Positions 1 to 7,017 of a stretch of DNA of 9,048 nucleotides are shown piece after piece. The position numbers were made by a program, and so were the translations under genes. Source of the stretch: Actinomycetota bacterium (GTDB lineage: Bacteria > Actinomycetota > Humimicrobiia > Humimicrobiales > Humimicrobiaceae). Below the pieces are notes generated by a model. The model did no database searches and was not told where the DNA came from. It worked only from the letters and a program-made list of their open reading frames with translations. The first letter of the stretch is position 1, and each line of letters starts with the position of its first letter. The stretch covers positions 1 to 9,048 of the forward strand of contig JAHIPJ010000192.1 in assembly GCA_018894445.1 (NCBI GenBank), given 5' to 3'.

Positions 1-595
1 TAAAAAAATCAGAATCCTTCTCCGGTACCAGGTCGCATTCGATAAATTTTATGTTCTCAAATTTGCTGCTATCAAGAATGCTTTTAGCATTTTTTTCTGC
101 TATTTCCAGTACATCAGGATTATTATCAGTTGCTATTACCCGCCAGAATGCATCTGATACTCCTAACTCATCGGAAATCTCATAAGCAACGCTTATAGCA
201 ATAGCGCCACTTCCAGTGCCAATCTCTAAAATATTGATTTTCCCCATTCCCAGATTACTTTTTAAAAGTTGAAATGCCCTCTCCACTATAAGTTCGGTTT
301 CAGGCCTGGGTATAAGTACGCCACTGTCTACATATAATTTTATTTTTCTAAAATATGCTTCTTTTAAAATATATTGGATAGGAACATGCTGGAGTCTTTT
401 AAGGATATATTTCTTGTATATTCCCAGTTCTTGCTGGTTTAAGATGCGGTTATAATTTAAATATAAGTTGATTCTGTTTAGATTAAGGGCTGAACTAAGC
501 AATAATTCTGCAGATAACCTGGGCTGGGGAATATTTTTGTTTTTAAAATAATTTATAGCCCAGTCTAAAATACTTTTTACATTCCAGGTTTGCAA
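1..595 (-). CDS. prmC: Peptide chain release factor N5-glutamine methyltransferase PrmC, 3' part outside window
   Basis: PrmC uses S-adenosylmethionine in the cytoplasm to methylate the glutamine of the GGQ motif of release factors RF1 and RF2. The 198 codons present cover the N-terminal helical substrate-binding domain (about residues 1-85, with the typical PRLSAELLL stretch at 25-33), the RPETE motif at 97-101, and SAM-binding motif I LEIGTGSGAIAIS at 123-135, followed by an acidic ATD at 155-157. The catalytic NPPY motif and C-terminus would lie beyond position 1, so they cannot be checked. I place the start at a TTG codon (593-595), because a stop lies upstream in this frame at 629-631, no ATG or GTG lies between, and AGGGG (606-610) is 10 nt upstream. 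The translation from there aligns with the usual PrmC N-terminus. It begins 5 nt after prfA, its substrate's gene, so it is very probably co-transcribed and translationally coupled. Confidence 0.93.
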   Translation of the reverse strand, partial: MQTWNVKSILDWAINYFKNKNIPQPRLSAELLLSSALNLNRINLYLNYNRILNQQELGIYKKYILKRLQHVPIQYILKEAYFRKIKLYVDSGVLIPRPETELIVERAFQLLKSNLGMGKINILEIGTGSGAIAISVAYEISDELGVSDAFWRVIATDNNPDVLEIAEKNAKSILDSSKFENIKFIECDLVPEKDSDFF

Positions 596-600
596 ATAAA

Positions 601-1680
601 CTAAGCCCCTATCTTTTCTATTTTCTTTTCATTATCCGCACTTTTTAATGGATCTATCAACCGGTCGAGACCACCTTCCAGGATTTCATCAAGTTTGTAT
701 AAAGTCAAATTTATCCTGTGGTCAGTCACTCTTCCCTGCGGATAATTATAGGTTCTTATTCTTTCGCTTCTGTCCCCTGTCCCGATCTGCATTCTTCTTC
801 TTTCTGTTTGCTCGCTCATCTGCTTCTTTTCCTCTGCTTCTTTAAGCCTGGCTCTTAGAATTTTTAAAGCCCTTTCCTTATTCTGTAACTGTGATTTTTC
901 ATCCTGACAGGTTACTACCATACCGGTAGGAACATAGGTTACCCTTACTGCTGAATCTGTAGTATTTACAGACTGCCCTCCGGGTCCACTTGAGCGGAAA
1001 ACATCTATTCTTAAATCAGATGGGTCTATTTCAACATCCACTTCCTCAGCTTCAGGAAGTACAGCGACTGTGGCAGTAGAGGTATGGATTCTTCCCTGGG
1101 ATTCAGTAGTGGGAACCCTCTGAACCCTGTGTACTCCGGATTCATACTTCATCGTTCCGTAGGCTCCCTCTCCACCAATCTCAAATATGATTTCTTTAAA
1201 TCCACCGATACTCAGACCGCTGGAACTGAGTACAGAATATTTCCATTTCCTGCTTTCTGCATATCTGGTATATAACCTATAAAGAACCTCTGCGAACAAT
1301 GCTGCCTCATCTCCCCCGGCACCGGCTCTTATTTCGACTATAACATTTTTCTTATCATTAGGGTCTTTTGGAGTTAGAAGTAACTTTATTTTTTTCTCAA
1401 GCTTTTGCTTTTTATCATTATTTTCCTTAAGTTCGTCCTTAAGAAAACTTTTCATTTCCTCTTCTTTTTCTATCTCGAGCATCTCTTCTGCCTCTTTAAC
1501 GGAAAAAAGAACTTCCCTGTATTCTCTGGCAATAGTCACAATCTCTTCAATTTCAGCTATTCTTTTCCCGTATTCCTTTAATTTTTCAGGATTGGAAGAA
1601 ACCTCCGGACTTGAGAGTTTTTCCGCTAGTTTTATATAATTATCTTCATATAATTTTAATTTATCCAATAATGCTGTCAT
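601..1680 (-). CDS. prfA: Peptide chain release factor 1 (RF1)
   Basis: RF1 reads UAA and UAG stop codons in the ribosomal A site and triggers hydrolysis of peptidyl-tRNA. The 359-residue product has normal family length. Domain 1 is a charged helical N-terminus (about 1-105). The stop-codon recognition tripeptide of the PxT type is PTT at 190-192, inside [14 protein letters not shown], which marks it as RF1; RF2 has SPF here. The catalytic GGQ is at 234-236 in [17 protein letters not shown], and the conserved C-terminal [12 protein letters not shown] is at 311-322. It starts at ATG 1680, only 2 nt after the DUF1385 stop codon, with a modest GCAGG site overlapping that stop, and is followed after 5 nt by prmC, whose product modifies Q236. 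The gene itself ends in TAG. Nothing is truncated. Confidence 0.98.
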   Translation of the reverse strand: MTALLDKLKLYEDNYIKLAEKLSSPEVSSNPEKLKEYGKRIAEIEEIVTIAREYREVLFSVKEAEEMLEIEKEEEMKSFLKDELKENNDKKQKLEKKIKLLLTPKDPNDKKNVIVEIRAGAGGDEAALFAEVLYRLYTRYAESRKWKYSVLSSSGLSIGGFKEIIFEIGGEGAYGTMKYESGVHRVQRVPTTESQGRIHTSTATVAVLPEAEEVDVEIDPSDLRIDVFRSSGPGGQSVNTTDSAVRVTYVPTGMVVTCQDEKSQLQNKERALKILRARLKEAEEKKQMSEQTERRRMQIGTGDRSERIRTYNYPQGRVTDHRINLTLYKLDEILEGGLDRLIDPLKSADNEKKIEKIGA

Positions 1681-1682
1681 AT

Positions 1683-2582
1683 TTAACCTGCCTTCAGCGC
1701 TTTCTCTGCTTCAATAACTTTTTTAAAAGAACTTATAGCTACCTCTATCTGGTCATTATCGGGTTCTTTGGTGGTAATCTTTTGGAGCAGGAGCCCAGGG
1801 TAAAAAAGTATATTTACCACTTTATATTTGCTGAATTTACCCGCAAGCCTTATAAGCTCGTATGAAATACCTGCAATTACCGGTATTAGAATTATCCTCG
1901 AGATAATCCGCCAAATCATTGATTGCTTTCCCAGAAGGGCAAAAATTAATATAGCTACCACCATCACAATAAGCAAAAAGCTGGTTCCACATCTTACATG
2001 CATTGTACTATATTTCCTGACATTTTCAGGTTTTAGTTCTTCATCATTTTCATAAGCCTGAATAGTTTTATGCTCTGCTCCATGATATTGGAAAACTCTC
2101 TTTATATCTTTAATCTGCGAGACTAATAAAATGTATGCAAAGAAAAATCCAATTCTAATTAATCCTTCAAGAAGATTGTAAACTATAGCATTCGGGAAAA
2201 ATTCAGAAAAACTTCTGCCGATAATTGTGGGGAGTATAAAAAAAACACCTACCGCAAATACCACCGCAATTATTACAGATATTGTCATTTCCCTTTTGGA
2301 GAATTTTATCTCTTCTTCCGTGGCTTCATTGATAGAATAGCTTAAAGCTTTAAAACCTAATGTCATACTTTCAATAAGTGCTATTATTCCCCGTATAAAC
2401 ATAAAGCCAAGTACTTTATTTTTATTGGTTAAGGAAACATCATTAAAAAGTTTTGTATATATGGTCCTATCAGGCTTTCTTACTGCCAGAGCCCAGAAGT
2501 GCTTGCTGCGCATCATAACACCTTCAATAACTGCCTGACCCCCCACCTGATACCTTTCATTAGCCTCAGACATCAAAATCAC
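1683..2582 (-). CDS. DUF1385 (YqhQ-type) membrane protein, function unknown
   Basis: This is a 299-residue polytopic membrane protein of the DUF1385 family (Bacillus YqhQ is a member), whose function I do not know to be established. Family hallmarks are the N-terminal [13 protein letters not shown] (13-25), [13 protein letters not shown] (166-178) and VRCGTSF (196-202). These glycine- and histidine-rich motifs suggest a metal or ligand site, which is inference. Hydrophobic segments lie at about 57-83, 101-121, 137-155, 201-218 and 224-247. The listed start is GTG 2580-2582. TTG at 2576 and ATG at 2573 are equally possible and would give proteins beginning at residues 3 or 4; ATG 2573 ([13 protein letters not shown]) seems most natural. 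No good ribosome site precedes any of them, and the gene overlaps the thyX end by 17 bp (8 bp from ATG 2573), so translation is probably coupled to thyX. Synteny with prfA-prmC is common in Clostridia-like genomes. Confidence 0.93.
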   Translation of the reverse strand: MILMSEANERYQVGGQAVIEGVMMRSKHFWALAVRKPDRTIYTKLFNDVSLTNKNKVLGFMFIRGIIALIESMTLGFKALSYSINEATEEEIKFSKREMTISVIIAVVFAVGVFFILPTIIGRSFSEFFPNAIVYNLLEGLIRIGFFFAYILLVSQIKDIKRVFQYHGAEHKTIQAYENDEELKPENVRKYSTMHVRCGTSFLLIVMVVAILIFALLGKQSMIWRIISRIILIPVIAGISYELIRLAGKFSKYKVVNILFYPGLLLQKITTKEPDNDQIEVAISSFKKVIEAEKALKAG

Positions 2583-3249
2583 TCGCTTTAGGAGGATTTT
2601 CGCACTTAAATTTGCCTTCCGGACAGGTGCCTCTCAGACAATTTGGACCAGCTTCTTCAAAAACTACCGGAGCAACCTTCCTGACCAGTTTCAGCATCTC
2701 TTTTGCCAGTTCCCTGATCTCCCATTGCGCCCTGTTGCAGCATCTTACTGTAAAAAAATGTAAAAGCTCCCTGCCATCCATAGTTACAATTATTTTTGTT
2801 TCTGATGCGTTGGGTAAAATATACCTTGCGTCTTCAGCTTCAACCCCGCTATCCAGCAACTCTTTATAGAGGTTGTGTATATTTGAAATCAAACTATCAA
2901 ACTTTTTTTTGGAATCTTTATCCTTTTCTATAGAAGGTGGGGTAACATATTCAAAATTATCCTTAAATTTCACATACCTTTGAGACTGCTGATTATATGA
3001 AGCAATTCTGTGCCTTACCAGCTGGTGGGTTAAAGCTCTTGATACACCTTCTATAGCAAATGTAAAATTTATATGTTCTGTAGTGCTATGATGACCACTT
3101 TTTATTACAAATCTGACTAATTTTTCGACATCTTCATCACCAAGTTTATCCATAAGCTCATCTACGCCAACAGGTGAGTAACACAGCCTGGCAGCTACTG
3201 CTATCATTTTTTCTGGTTCCAGGGTGTATTTAATTAAATTTACTTTCAT
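2566..3249 (-). CDS. thyX: Flavin-dependent thymidylate synthase ThyX
   Basis: ThyX makes dTMP from dUMP using FAD, NADPH and methylenetetrahydrofolate, the alternative to ThyA. The ThyX signature RHRX7S is present as RHRIASYNQQS (79-89), with S89 the conserved serine. HHSTTEH at 53-59 and EDARYILPNASET (139-151, containing R142) match the FAD and dUMP-binding parts of the family, and RCCNRAQWEIRELA (169-182) matches the C-terminal helix. At 227 residues the length is normal. The C-terminus adds three cysteines (C204, C209, C216) in a CLRGTCPEGKFKC arrangement, a tail I recall from clostridial relatives. It starts at ATG 3249, with AAGGG about 8 nt upstream and only 14 nt after rpmE, and its 3' end overlaps the DUF1385 gene. 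Its presence suggests that the organism relies on ThyX, though thyA elsewhere cannot be excluded. Confidence 0.97.
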   Translation of the reverse strand: MKVNLIKYTLEPEKMIAVAARLCYSPVGVDELMDKLGDEDVEKLVRFVIKSGHHSTTEHINFTFAIEGVSRALTHQLVRHRIASYNQQSQRYVKFKDNFEYVTPPSIEKDKDSKKKFDSLISNIHNLYKELLDSGVEAEDARYILPNASETKIIVTMDGRELLHFFTVRCCNRAQWEIRELAKEMLKLVRKVAPVVFEEAGPNCLRGTCPEGKFKCENPPKASDFDV

Positions 3250-3263
3250 TTAAGTGCCCTTCT

Positions 3264-3470
3264 TTATTTTTTGGATTTTACAAGTCTCTTTTTAAATCTT
3301 TCCACCCTTCCGCCAGAGTCAACAAGCTTTTGCTTGCCAGTATAAAAAGGATGACAATTTGAGCATATCTCAACTTTTATCTCTTTTTTCGTTGATCTGG
3401 TTTTAAAAGTATTGCCGCAAGAACATGTAATCGTGCAATCAAAATATCCCGGATGTATTCCTTTTTTCAT
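3264..3470 (-). CDS. rpmE: 50S ribosomal protein L31, zinc-binding (C+) type
   Basis: L31 is a small protein of the large ribosomal subunit that bridges to the small subunit. The 68-residue protein begins with the typical MKKGIHPGY. It has the four zinc-ribbon cysteines C16, C18, C36 and C39 of the C+ form, then [20 protein letters not shown] (40-59), the family C-terminal signature. C12 is an additional cysteine outside the usual four. The start at ATG 3470 is supported by AAGGA 9 nt upstream. It lies 141 bp after rho and 14 bp before thyX. Rho next to rpmE is a widespread arrangement. I see no obvious Zur-type palindrome upstream, which would be expected if a zinc-free paralogue replaced it under zinc limitation. 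Confidence 0.97.
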   Translation of the reverse strand: MKKGIHPGYFDCTITCSCGNTFKTRSTKKEIKVEICSNCHPFYTGKQKLVDSGGRVERFKKRLVKSKK

Positions 3471-3611
3471 ATTATTAAATCCTTACTAATATTTACTTAT
3501 TATTCTGCATCTTAATTATTTCAAATCCTAAATACTAACATAAATATTACCAGCCGTAAATATAATCAGGCAAAAATGGCCAAAAAATAAAGAGCTGAAA
3601 AATATTATATG
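3471..3611. other. rho-rpmE intergenic spacer, no gene and no convincing terminator
   Basis: These 141 bp are AT-rich and carry no ORF. No GC-rich hairpin followed by a T run is visible on the minus strand, so rho and rpmE may be co-transcribed. Minus-strand TATAAT-like words occur near 3604-3609 and a weak TTGCCT/TAATAT pair occurs in the middle, so a separate rpmE promoter is possible but not demonstrable by eye in such AT-rich DNA. The rpmE ribosome site AAGGA sits at its left end. Confidence 0.5.
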
Positions 3612-5060
3612 CTATAACTTTCTTTCTTTATCAAAACTGGCTTTGATGGCTCTAAGAAAATCATCGTTGGACTTTGTATTCCTAATGTAGTCTATTAACT
3701 GCTCCAATGCTACTTCAGGCTCTTTTTCATAGATTAATCTTCGAAGTTTCCATACTGTGCCTGCTTCTTCTTTTTCCATAAGTAATTCTTCTTTTCTGGT
3801 CCCGGATCTGGTTATATCGATTGCGGGAAAAATTCTTTTATCTGCCAGATGCCGGTCAAGGTTGAGTTCCATATTTCCGGTGCCTTTAAACTCTTCGAAT
3901 ATAACATCGTCCATTCTGCTTCCGGTTTCAATCAATGCAGTAGCAAGTATGGTAAGACTTCCGCCACCTTCAATATTCCTGGCTGCACCAAAGAATCTTT
4001 TTGGTGGGAATAAGGCAGAAGAATCCACTCCACCGGATAAAACTCTGCCGCTGGCAGGGATTGACAGATTATATGCTCTGGCAAGACGGGTTATACTGTC
4101 CAGAAGTATTAGAACATCTTTACCATGTTCAACCAGTCTTTTTGCCCGCTGAAGCACCAGCTCTGCAACCTGGATATGGCTATCTGATGGTTGATCAAAT
4201 GTTGAGCTTATTACTTCTCCCTTTACGGATCTTTCCATATCAGTTACTTCTTCAGGCCTTTCATCAATCAATAAAACTATAATATACACTTCAGGATTAT
4301 TAGTAGAAATACTATTTGCGAGATCTTTTAGTACAGTTGTTTTACCCGCTTTTGGGGGAGATACAATAAGACCTCTTTGACCCTTTCCTATGGGAGCAAT
4401 CAAGTCTATTATTCTTGGAGTAATATTATCTGACTCATTTGTCTCTAATTTTAACCGCTCCATAGGATATACAGGAGTTAATTTTTCAAATGGTATCCTG
4501 CTGCGTATAAATTCTGGATCTTCTCCATTTACTTTTTCTATTCTAAGCAGTGCATTGTATTTTTCACTTTCTTTTGGCGGCCGCACCTGACCATATACTT
4601 CATCTCCCTGCCTTAAGCGAAACCTTCTTATCTGAGATTGAGAAACATATATATCATGCGAACCAACAAGGTATCCAGACGTCCTCAGGAAACCATAGCC
4701 ATCAGCTAATATATCAAGTATCCCTTTCATTCTTTCCTTATATAACTCAAATTCCGGCTTTTTTACGGCTTCCATTTTTTTCTTTTCTTTTTCTTCTGTT
4801 ATTCCTGCTTCCGCAATAGTTTCTTTTTCGACTTCCTCTTTTTCTTTCTCTGTAACTTCAACATCTTCTTTAGCTATAGCCCTGTCTTTCAATAAAGATT
4901 CCGTACCGTCATCAGATACTTCTTCCAATATCTTTTCTACCAGTTCATCTTTCTTTAACTTAGAAATTCCCTGAATATCTAATTGCCTGGCAATAACTTT
5001 CAGGTCAGCTAAAACTCTCCCATCGAGAAATTCCCTACTTAATTCTTTCAACTCAGTCAT
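3612..5060 (-). CDS. rho: Transcription termination factor Rho
   Basis: Rho is a hexameric RNA-dependent ATPase that ends transcription. Numbered from the upstream ATG at 5066, which would give 484 residues, the domains are: SAP-like Rho N domain at about 5-48; a charged Glu/Lys linker at about 64-104; cold-shock-like RNA-binding domain at about 108-180, with the RNP1-like DGYGFLR (122-128); and ATPase at about 185-480. Walker A is SPPKAGKTT (236-244) and Walker B is LILLDS (319-324). The Q-loop region is [21 protein letters not shown] (from 344) and the R-loop region is KGTGNMEL (394-401). I chose the second ATG (5058-5060, protein MTELKELS, 482 residues) because AAAGGAG at 5070-5076 lies 9 nt before it but only 3 nt before the ATG at 5064-5066. 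A long AT-rich leader upstream leaves room for autoregulation, as known for rho elsewhere. Confidence 0.98.
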   Translation of the reverse strand: MTELKELSREFLDGRVLADLKVIARQLDIQGISKLKKDELVEKILEEVSDDGTESLLKDRAIAKEDVEVTEKEKEEVEKETIAEAGITEEKEKKKMEAVKKPEFELYKERMKGILDILADGYGFLRTSGYLVGSHDIYVSQSQIRRFRLRQGDEVYGQVRPPKESEKYNALLRIEKVNGEDPEFIRSRIPFEKLTPVYPMERLKLETNESDNITPRIIDLIAPIGKGQRGLIVSPPKAGKTTVLKDLANSISTNNPEVYIIVLLIDERPEEVTDMERSVKGEVISSTFDQPSDSHIQVAELVLQRAKRLVEHGKDVLILLDSITRLARAYNLSIPASGRVLSGGVDSSALFPPKRFFGAARNIEGGGSLTILATALIETGSRMDDVIFEEFKGTGNMELNLDRHLADKRIFPAIDITRSGTRKEELLMEKEEAGTVWKLRRLIYEKEPEVALEQLIDYIRNTKSNDDFLRAIKASFDKERKL

Positions 5061-5069
5061 TAACATATA

Positions 5070-5076
5070 CTCCTTT
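5070..5076 (-). promoter_or_regulatory. Ribosome binding site of rho, AAAGGAG
   Basis: On the minus strand AAAGGAG is followed by TATATGTTAATG. The spacing is 3 nt to the first ATG (5066) and 9 nt to the second (5060), which favours the second as the translation start. Confidence 0.8.
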
Positions 5077-5158
5077 CATACCTGGGACCTTTTTATTCAA
5101 ATTTTCACCTCTTATGATAATTTCTTTTTATGGTCTATTTAAAACTCCAAAATGGTTC

Positions 5159-5193
5159 AAATAACAATTGATTATGTTTAAAAATTGTTATTT
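5159..5193. repeat. Inverted repeat with 11-bp arms in the rho leader
   Basis: The arms AAATAACAATT (5159-5169) and AATTGTTATTT (5183-5193) are perfectly complementary, separated by 13 nt. The stem is almost all A-T, so as RNA it would be weak. It could be an operator-like site or chance symmetry in AT-rich DNA. It lies about 95-130 bp upstream of the rho start. Confidence 0.5.
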
Positions 5194-5358
5194 TAAAGTT
5201 TCTGGAATTAATTATTAATCTCTTATAACTTTTAAATATATTTTAAAAAGGATTTTAATTATTCGCTTAGGCCAATAGACTGCTTTAAAAAAACATATAT
5301 ATGCTTATAAACCAATATTTTTAGAAATTTAAGACATGATTATTTTGAAGAAACCCCT

Positions 5359-5372
5359 ATTACAAATGTAAT
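5359..5372. repeat. Palindrome ATTACA-AA-TGTAAT upstream of rho
   Basis: A perfect 6+2+6 inverted repeat lying 30-43 bp downstream, in the minus direction, of the candidate -10 box of rho. The size suits a dimeric repressor operator, but in DNA this AT-rich the chance expectation is not low. Confidence 0.35.
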
Positions 5373-5401
5373 TATTAATACAAAATCAAATTTTCTAATA
5401 T

Positions 5402-5430
5402 AATATATAGACTAATTAAAAAAAAATCAA
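5402..5430 (-). promoter_or_regulatory. Candidate sigma-70 promoter of rho
   Basis: On the minus strand TTGATT (5425-5430) is followed by a 17-bp spacer and TATATT (5402-5407), matching 4 of 6 and 5 of 6 consensus positions. The predicted transcript start near 5395 would give a leader of about 330 nt before rho. AT-rich DNA yields such pairs by chance, so this is only a candidate. Confidence 0.35.
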
Positions 5431-5522
5431 GTAGAAATTTTTCGTTATGAAATTTTTAATATTCAAGTCAGTTCAATGGTTCTAACCAAAATTATTATTT
5501 TTGAAAAAGATTTTTTTAAAGA

Positions 5523-5556
5523 AGGGGAGGGATTTTAAAATTAAAATCCCTCCCCT
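5523..5556 (-). terminator. Probable intrinsic terminator after the TrpB2 gene
   Basis: Perfect 16-nt inverted arms, AGGGGAGGGATTTTAA (5523-5538) and its complement (5541-5556), are separated by two bases; in RNA the innermost pairs would open into a small loop. The stem base is eight G-C-rich pairs. On the minus strand it begins 18 bp after the TrpB2 stop codon and is followed by TTCTTT, a short U-rich tail. On both outer sides lie T7 and A7 tracts that could pair with each other. The position right after a gene and before the rho control region supports a terminator. Confidence 0.75.
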
Positions 5557-5574
5557 AAAAAAATGCATGACACT

Positions 5575-6936
5575 TTAAACTTTCGGTAATTTACTTAATG
5601 CCTCTTCTATCTTTTCTTTCGGATACTCATAGTCTACCAATTTACCTGATAAATATGCGTCATAAGCAGCCATATCCACATGCCCGTGTCCGCTATGAGC
5701 TATAAGAATGGTTTTTGCTTCCCCCGACTCCTTACATTTTAAAGCTTCATCAATAGCTACCCTGATACAATGATTTGTCTCCGGGGCACTGATAATACCC
5801 TCGGTACGAGCAAAGGTCACTCCAGCCTCAAATGTAGGAATTTGATGTACCGCTGTTGCTTCAACAAGTCCCAGATCAGCCAGGTGGCAGATAATTGGCG
5901 CCATTCCATGATAACGAAGACCGCCGGCATGAATGGGAGCCGGGATAAAATCATGTCCCAGGGTATACATCTTAATAATTGGTGCAAGTTTTGCCGTATC
6001 GCCATAATCATAAGCATAGGGCCCCCTGGTCATGGTGGGAGCTGCTGTCGGTTCCACATTGATTATACGTAAGTCCGGTTTTGTGCCGTCTATTTTATCC
6101 TTGACAAAAGGCAGGAAAAGGCCCGCAAAGTTTGATCCGCCGCCAACACAACCTACGATAATGTCCGGATAAGCATCTGCCTTTTCCATCAACTTCTTTG
6201 CCTCCAACCCATTTACGGTTTGATGCAGAAGAACATGATTGAGTACACTGCCAAGAGAATAATGAGTATCATCACGGGACATAGCATCTTCTACAGCTTC
6301 ACTAATAGCCAATCCCAGACTTCCCGGACAATCGGGGTCTTTTGCCAGCATATCCCGTCCTACTTTGGTGTCCTTACTGGGACTGGATACACACTCGGCT
6401 CCCCATGTTTCCATCATTATCCTACGATAGGGCTTCTGTTTATAACTGATAGCTACCATATAGACTTTGATTTTAACACCAAAGCATGCACCTGCAAAAG
6501 ATAGCGCGCTTCCCCACTGTCCGGCTCCGGTCTCGGTAGCTATACGGTTGATACCTTCTTTCTTATTATAATAAGCCGAGGCTACAGCTGTATTAGGTTT
6601 ATGACTTCCGGGAGGGCTTGAACCTTCATATTTGTAGAAGATCTTAGCCGGTGTATACAGAGCCTTCTCTAATCTGTGTGCCCGAAACAAAGTAGTTGGT
6701 CTCCATAATTTATAAATATCTCTTACCTCCTCAGGAATATCAATCCAACGCTCAGTACTAACCTCCTGCTTTATTAACTCCATGGGAAATAGTGGAGCCA
6801 GGTCATCAGGAGTTAGAGGTTGCTTTGTAACTGGATGCAAAGGTGGTAGAAGAGGCCTGGGTAAATCTGCCTGGATATTATACCATTGCCCTGGTATCTC
6901 CTCCTCATCCAGTACAAACTTCGTCCTTTTTTCCAT
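5575..6936 (-). CDS. trpB2: TrpB2-type tryptophan synthase beta chain (PLP-dependent), orphan
   Basis: This is a PLP-dependent beta-replacement enzyme of the TrpB2 group, which condenses indole with L-serine to give tryptophan; the group is longer than ordinary TrpB and has an extra N-terminal section. The 453 residues include that N-terminus with [10 protein letters not shown] (26-35), the PLP lysine K113 in GSHKPNTA (110-117), the catalytic-type glutamate E135 in ETGAGQWG, the phosphate-binding GGGSN (265-269), [11 protein letters not shown] (379-389) and HSGHGHVDM near the C-terminus (414-422), where classical TrpB has SGRGD. It starts at ATG 6936 with AAAGGAG (6943-6949) 6 nt upstream, and begins 81 bp after the GNAT-like gene. 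No trpA, trpC or other trp gene is in the window, so it may salvage free indole or act on another substrate; that is inference. The family call is secure, the exact reaction less so. Confidence 0.95.
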   Translation of the reverse strand: MEKRTKFVLDEEEIPGQWYNIQADLPRPLLPPLHPVTKQPLTPDDLAPLFPMELIKQEVSTERWIDIPEEVRDIYKLWRPTTLFRAHRLEKALYTPAKIFYKYEGSSPPGSHKPNTAVASAYYNKKEGINRIATETGAGQWGSALSFAGACFGVKIKVYMVAISYKQKPYRRIMMETWGAECVSSPSKDTKVGRDMLAKDPDCPGSLGLAISEAVEDAMSRDDTHYSLGSVLNHVLLHQTVNGLEAKKLMEKADAYPDIIVGCVGGGSNFAGLFLPFVKDKIDGTKPDLRIINVEPTAAPTMTRGPYAYDYGDTAKLAPIIKMYTLGHDFIPAPIHAGGLRYHGMAPIICHLADLGLVEATAVHQIPTFEAGVTFARTEGIISAPETNHCIRVAIDEALKCKESGEAKTILIAHSGHGHVDMAAYDAYLSGKLVDYEYPKEKIEEALSKLPKV

Positions 6937-7003
6937 TTTATTCTCCTTTCTTTTTTTATAAATAAAAAAACCCAGAAATTAAAAATAAAAACTAAAGAAT
7001 TGA

Positions 7004-7017
7004 TGACTGGCGACTGG
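7004..7017. repeat. Two tandem 7-mers, TGACTGG-CGACTGG
   Basis: The 7-bp words TGACTGG and CGACTGG (shared core GACTGG) sit directly next to the stop codon of the GNAT-like gene, and the following seven bases (TTACCTG) are a weaker third match overlapping its end. It lies between the GNAT and TrpB2 genes. It may be a remnant or member of a short dispersed repeat family, or chance. Confidence 0.4.

Larger units (their letters stand above)
5077..5522. other. AT-rich spacer and probable rho leader, no gene seen
   Basis: About 450 bp without a credible ORF on either strand, clearly more AT-rich than the flanking genes, with many homopolymer tracts including nine A's at 5418-5426. It contains a promoter-like pair for rho (5402-5430), an 11-bp-arm inverted repeat (5159-5193) and a 6-bp-arm palindrome (5359-5372). 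If the promoter at 5402-5430 is real, the rho mRNA leader is about 330 nt long. I see no riboswitch consensus, tRNA or repeat array here. Confidence 0.6.

Noticed and set aside
2566..2582. Frameshift or fusion at the thyX/DUF1385 overlap
   Set aside because: Both proteins have complete family termini, so the overlap is an ordinary coupled junction.
648..4819. Plus-strand open frames of 63-131 codons opposite prfA, DUF1385, thyX and rho (for example 3757-4152 and 4001-4282)
   Set aside because: They lie antisense to clearly conserved genes, lack ribosome sites, and their translations show no recognisable motif; they follow from the codon bias of the real genes.
5067..5522. Replication origin
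   Set aside because: The region is AT-rich but I see no cluster of TTATCCACA-type DnaA boxes and no dnaA/dnaN-type neighbours.
5770..6504. Open frames inside the TrpB2 gene on both strands (5770-6072, 6220-6504, and 5817-6017 minus)
   Set aside because: Shadows of the TrpB2 frame, which carries every expected motif without interruption.
6937..7017. A T-box, tryptophan attenuator or own promoter upstream of TrpB2
   Set aside because: Only 81 bp are available, with no T-box core, no leader peptide rich in Trp codons, and only a TATAAA too close to the ribosome site with a poor -35. Co-transcription with the GNAT-like gene is simpler.
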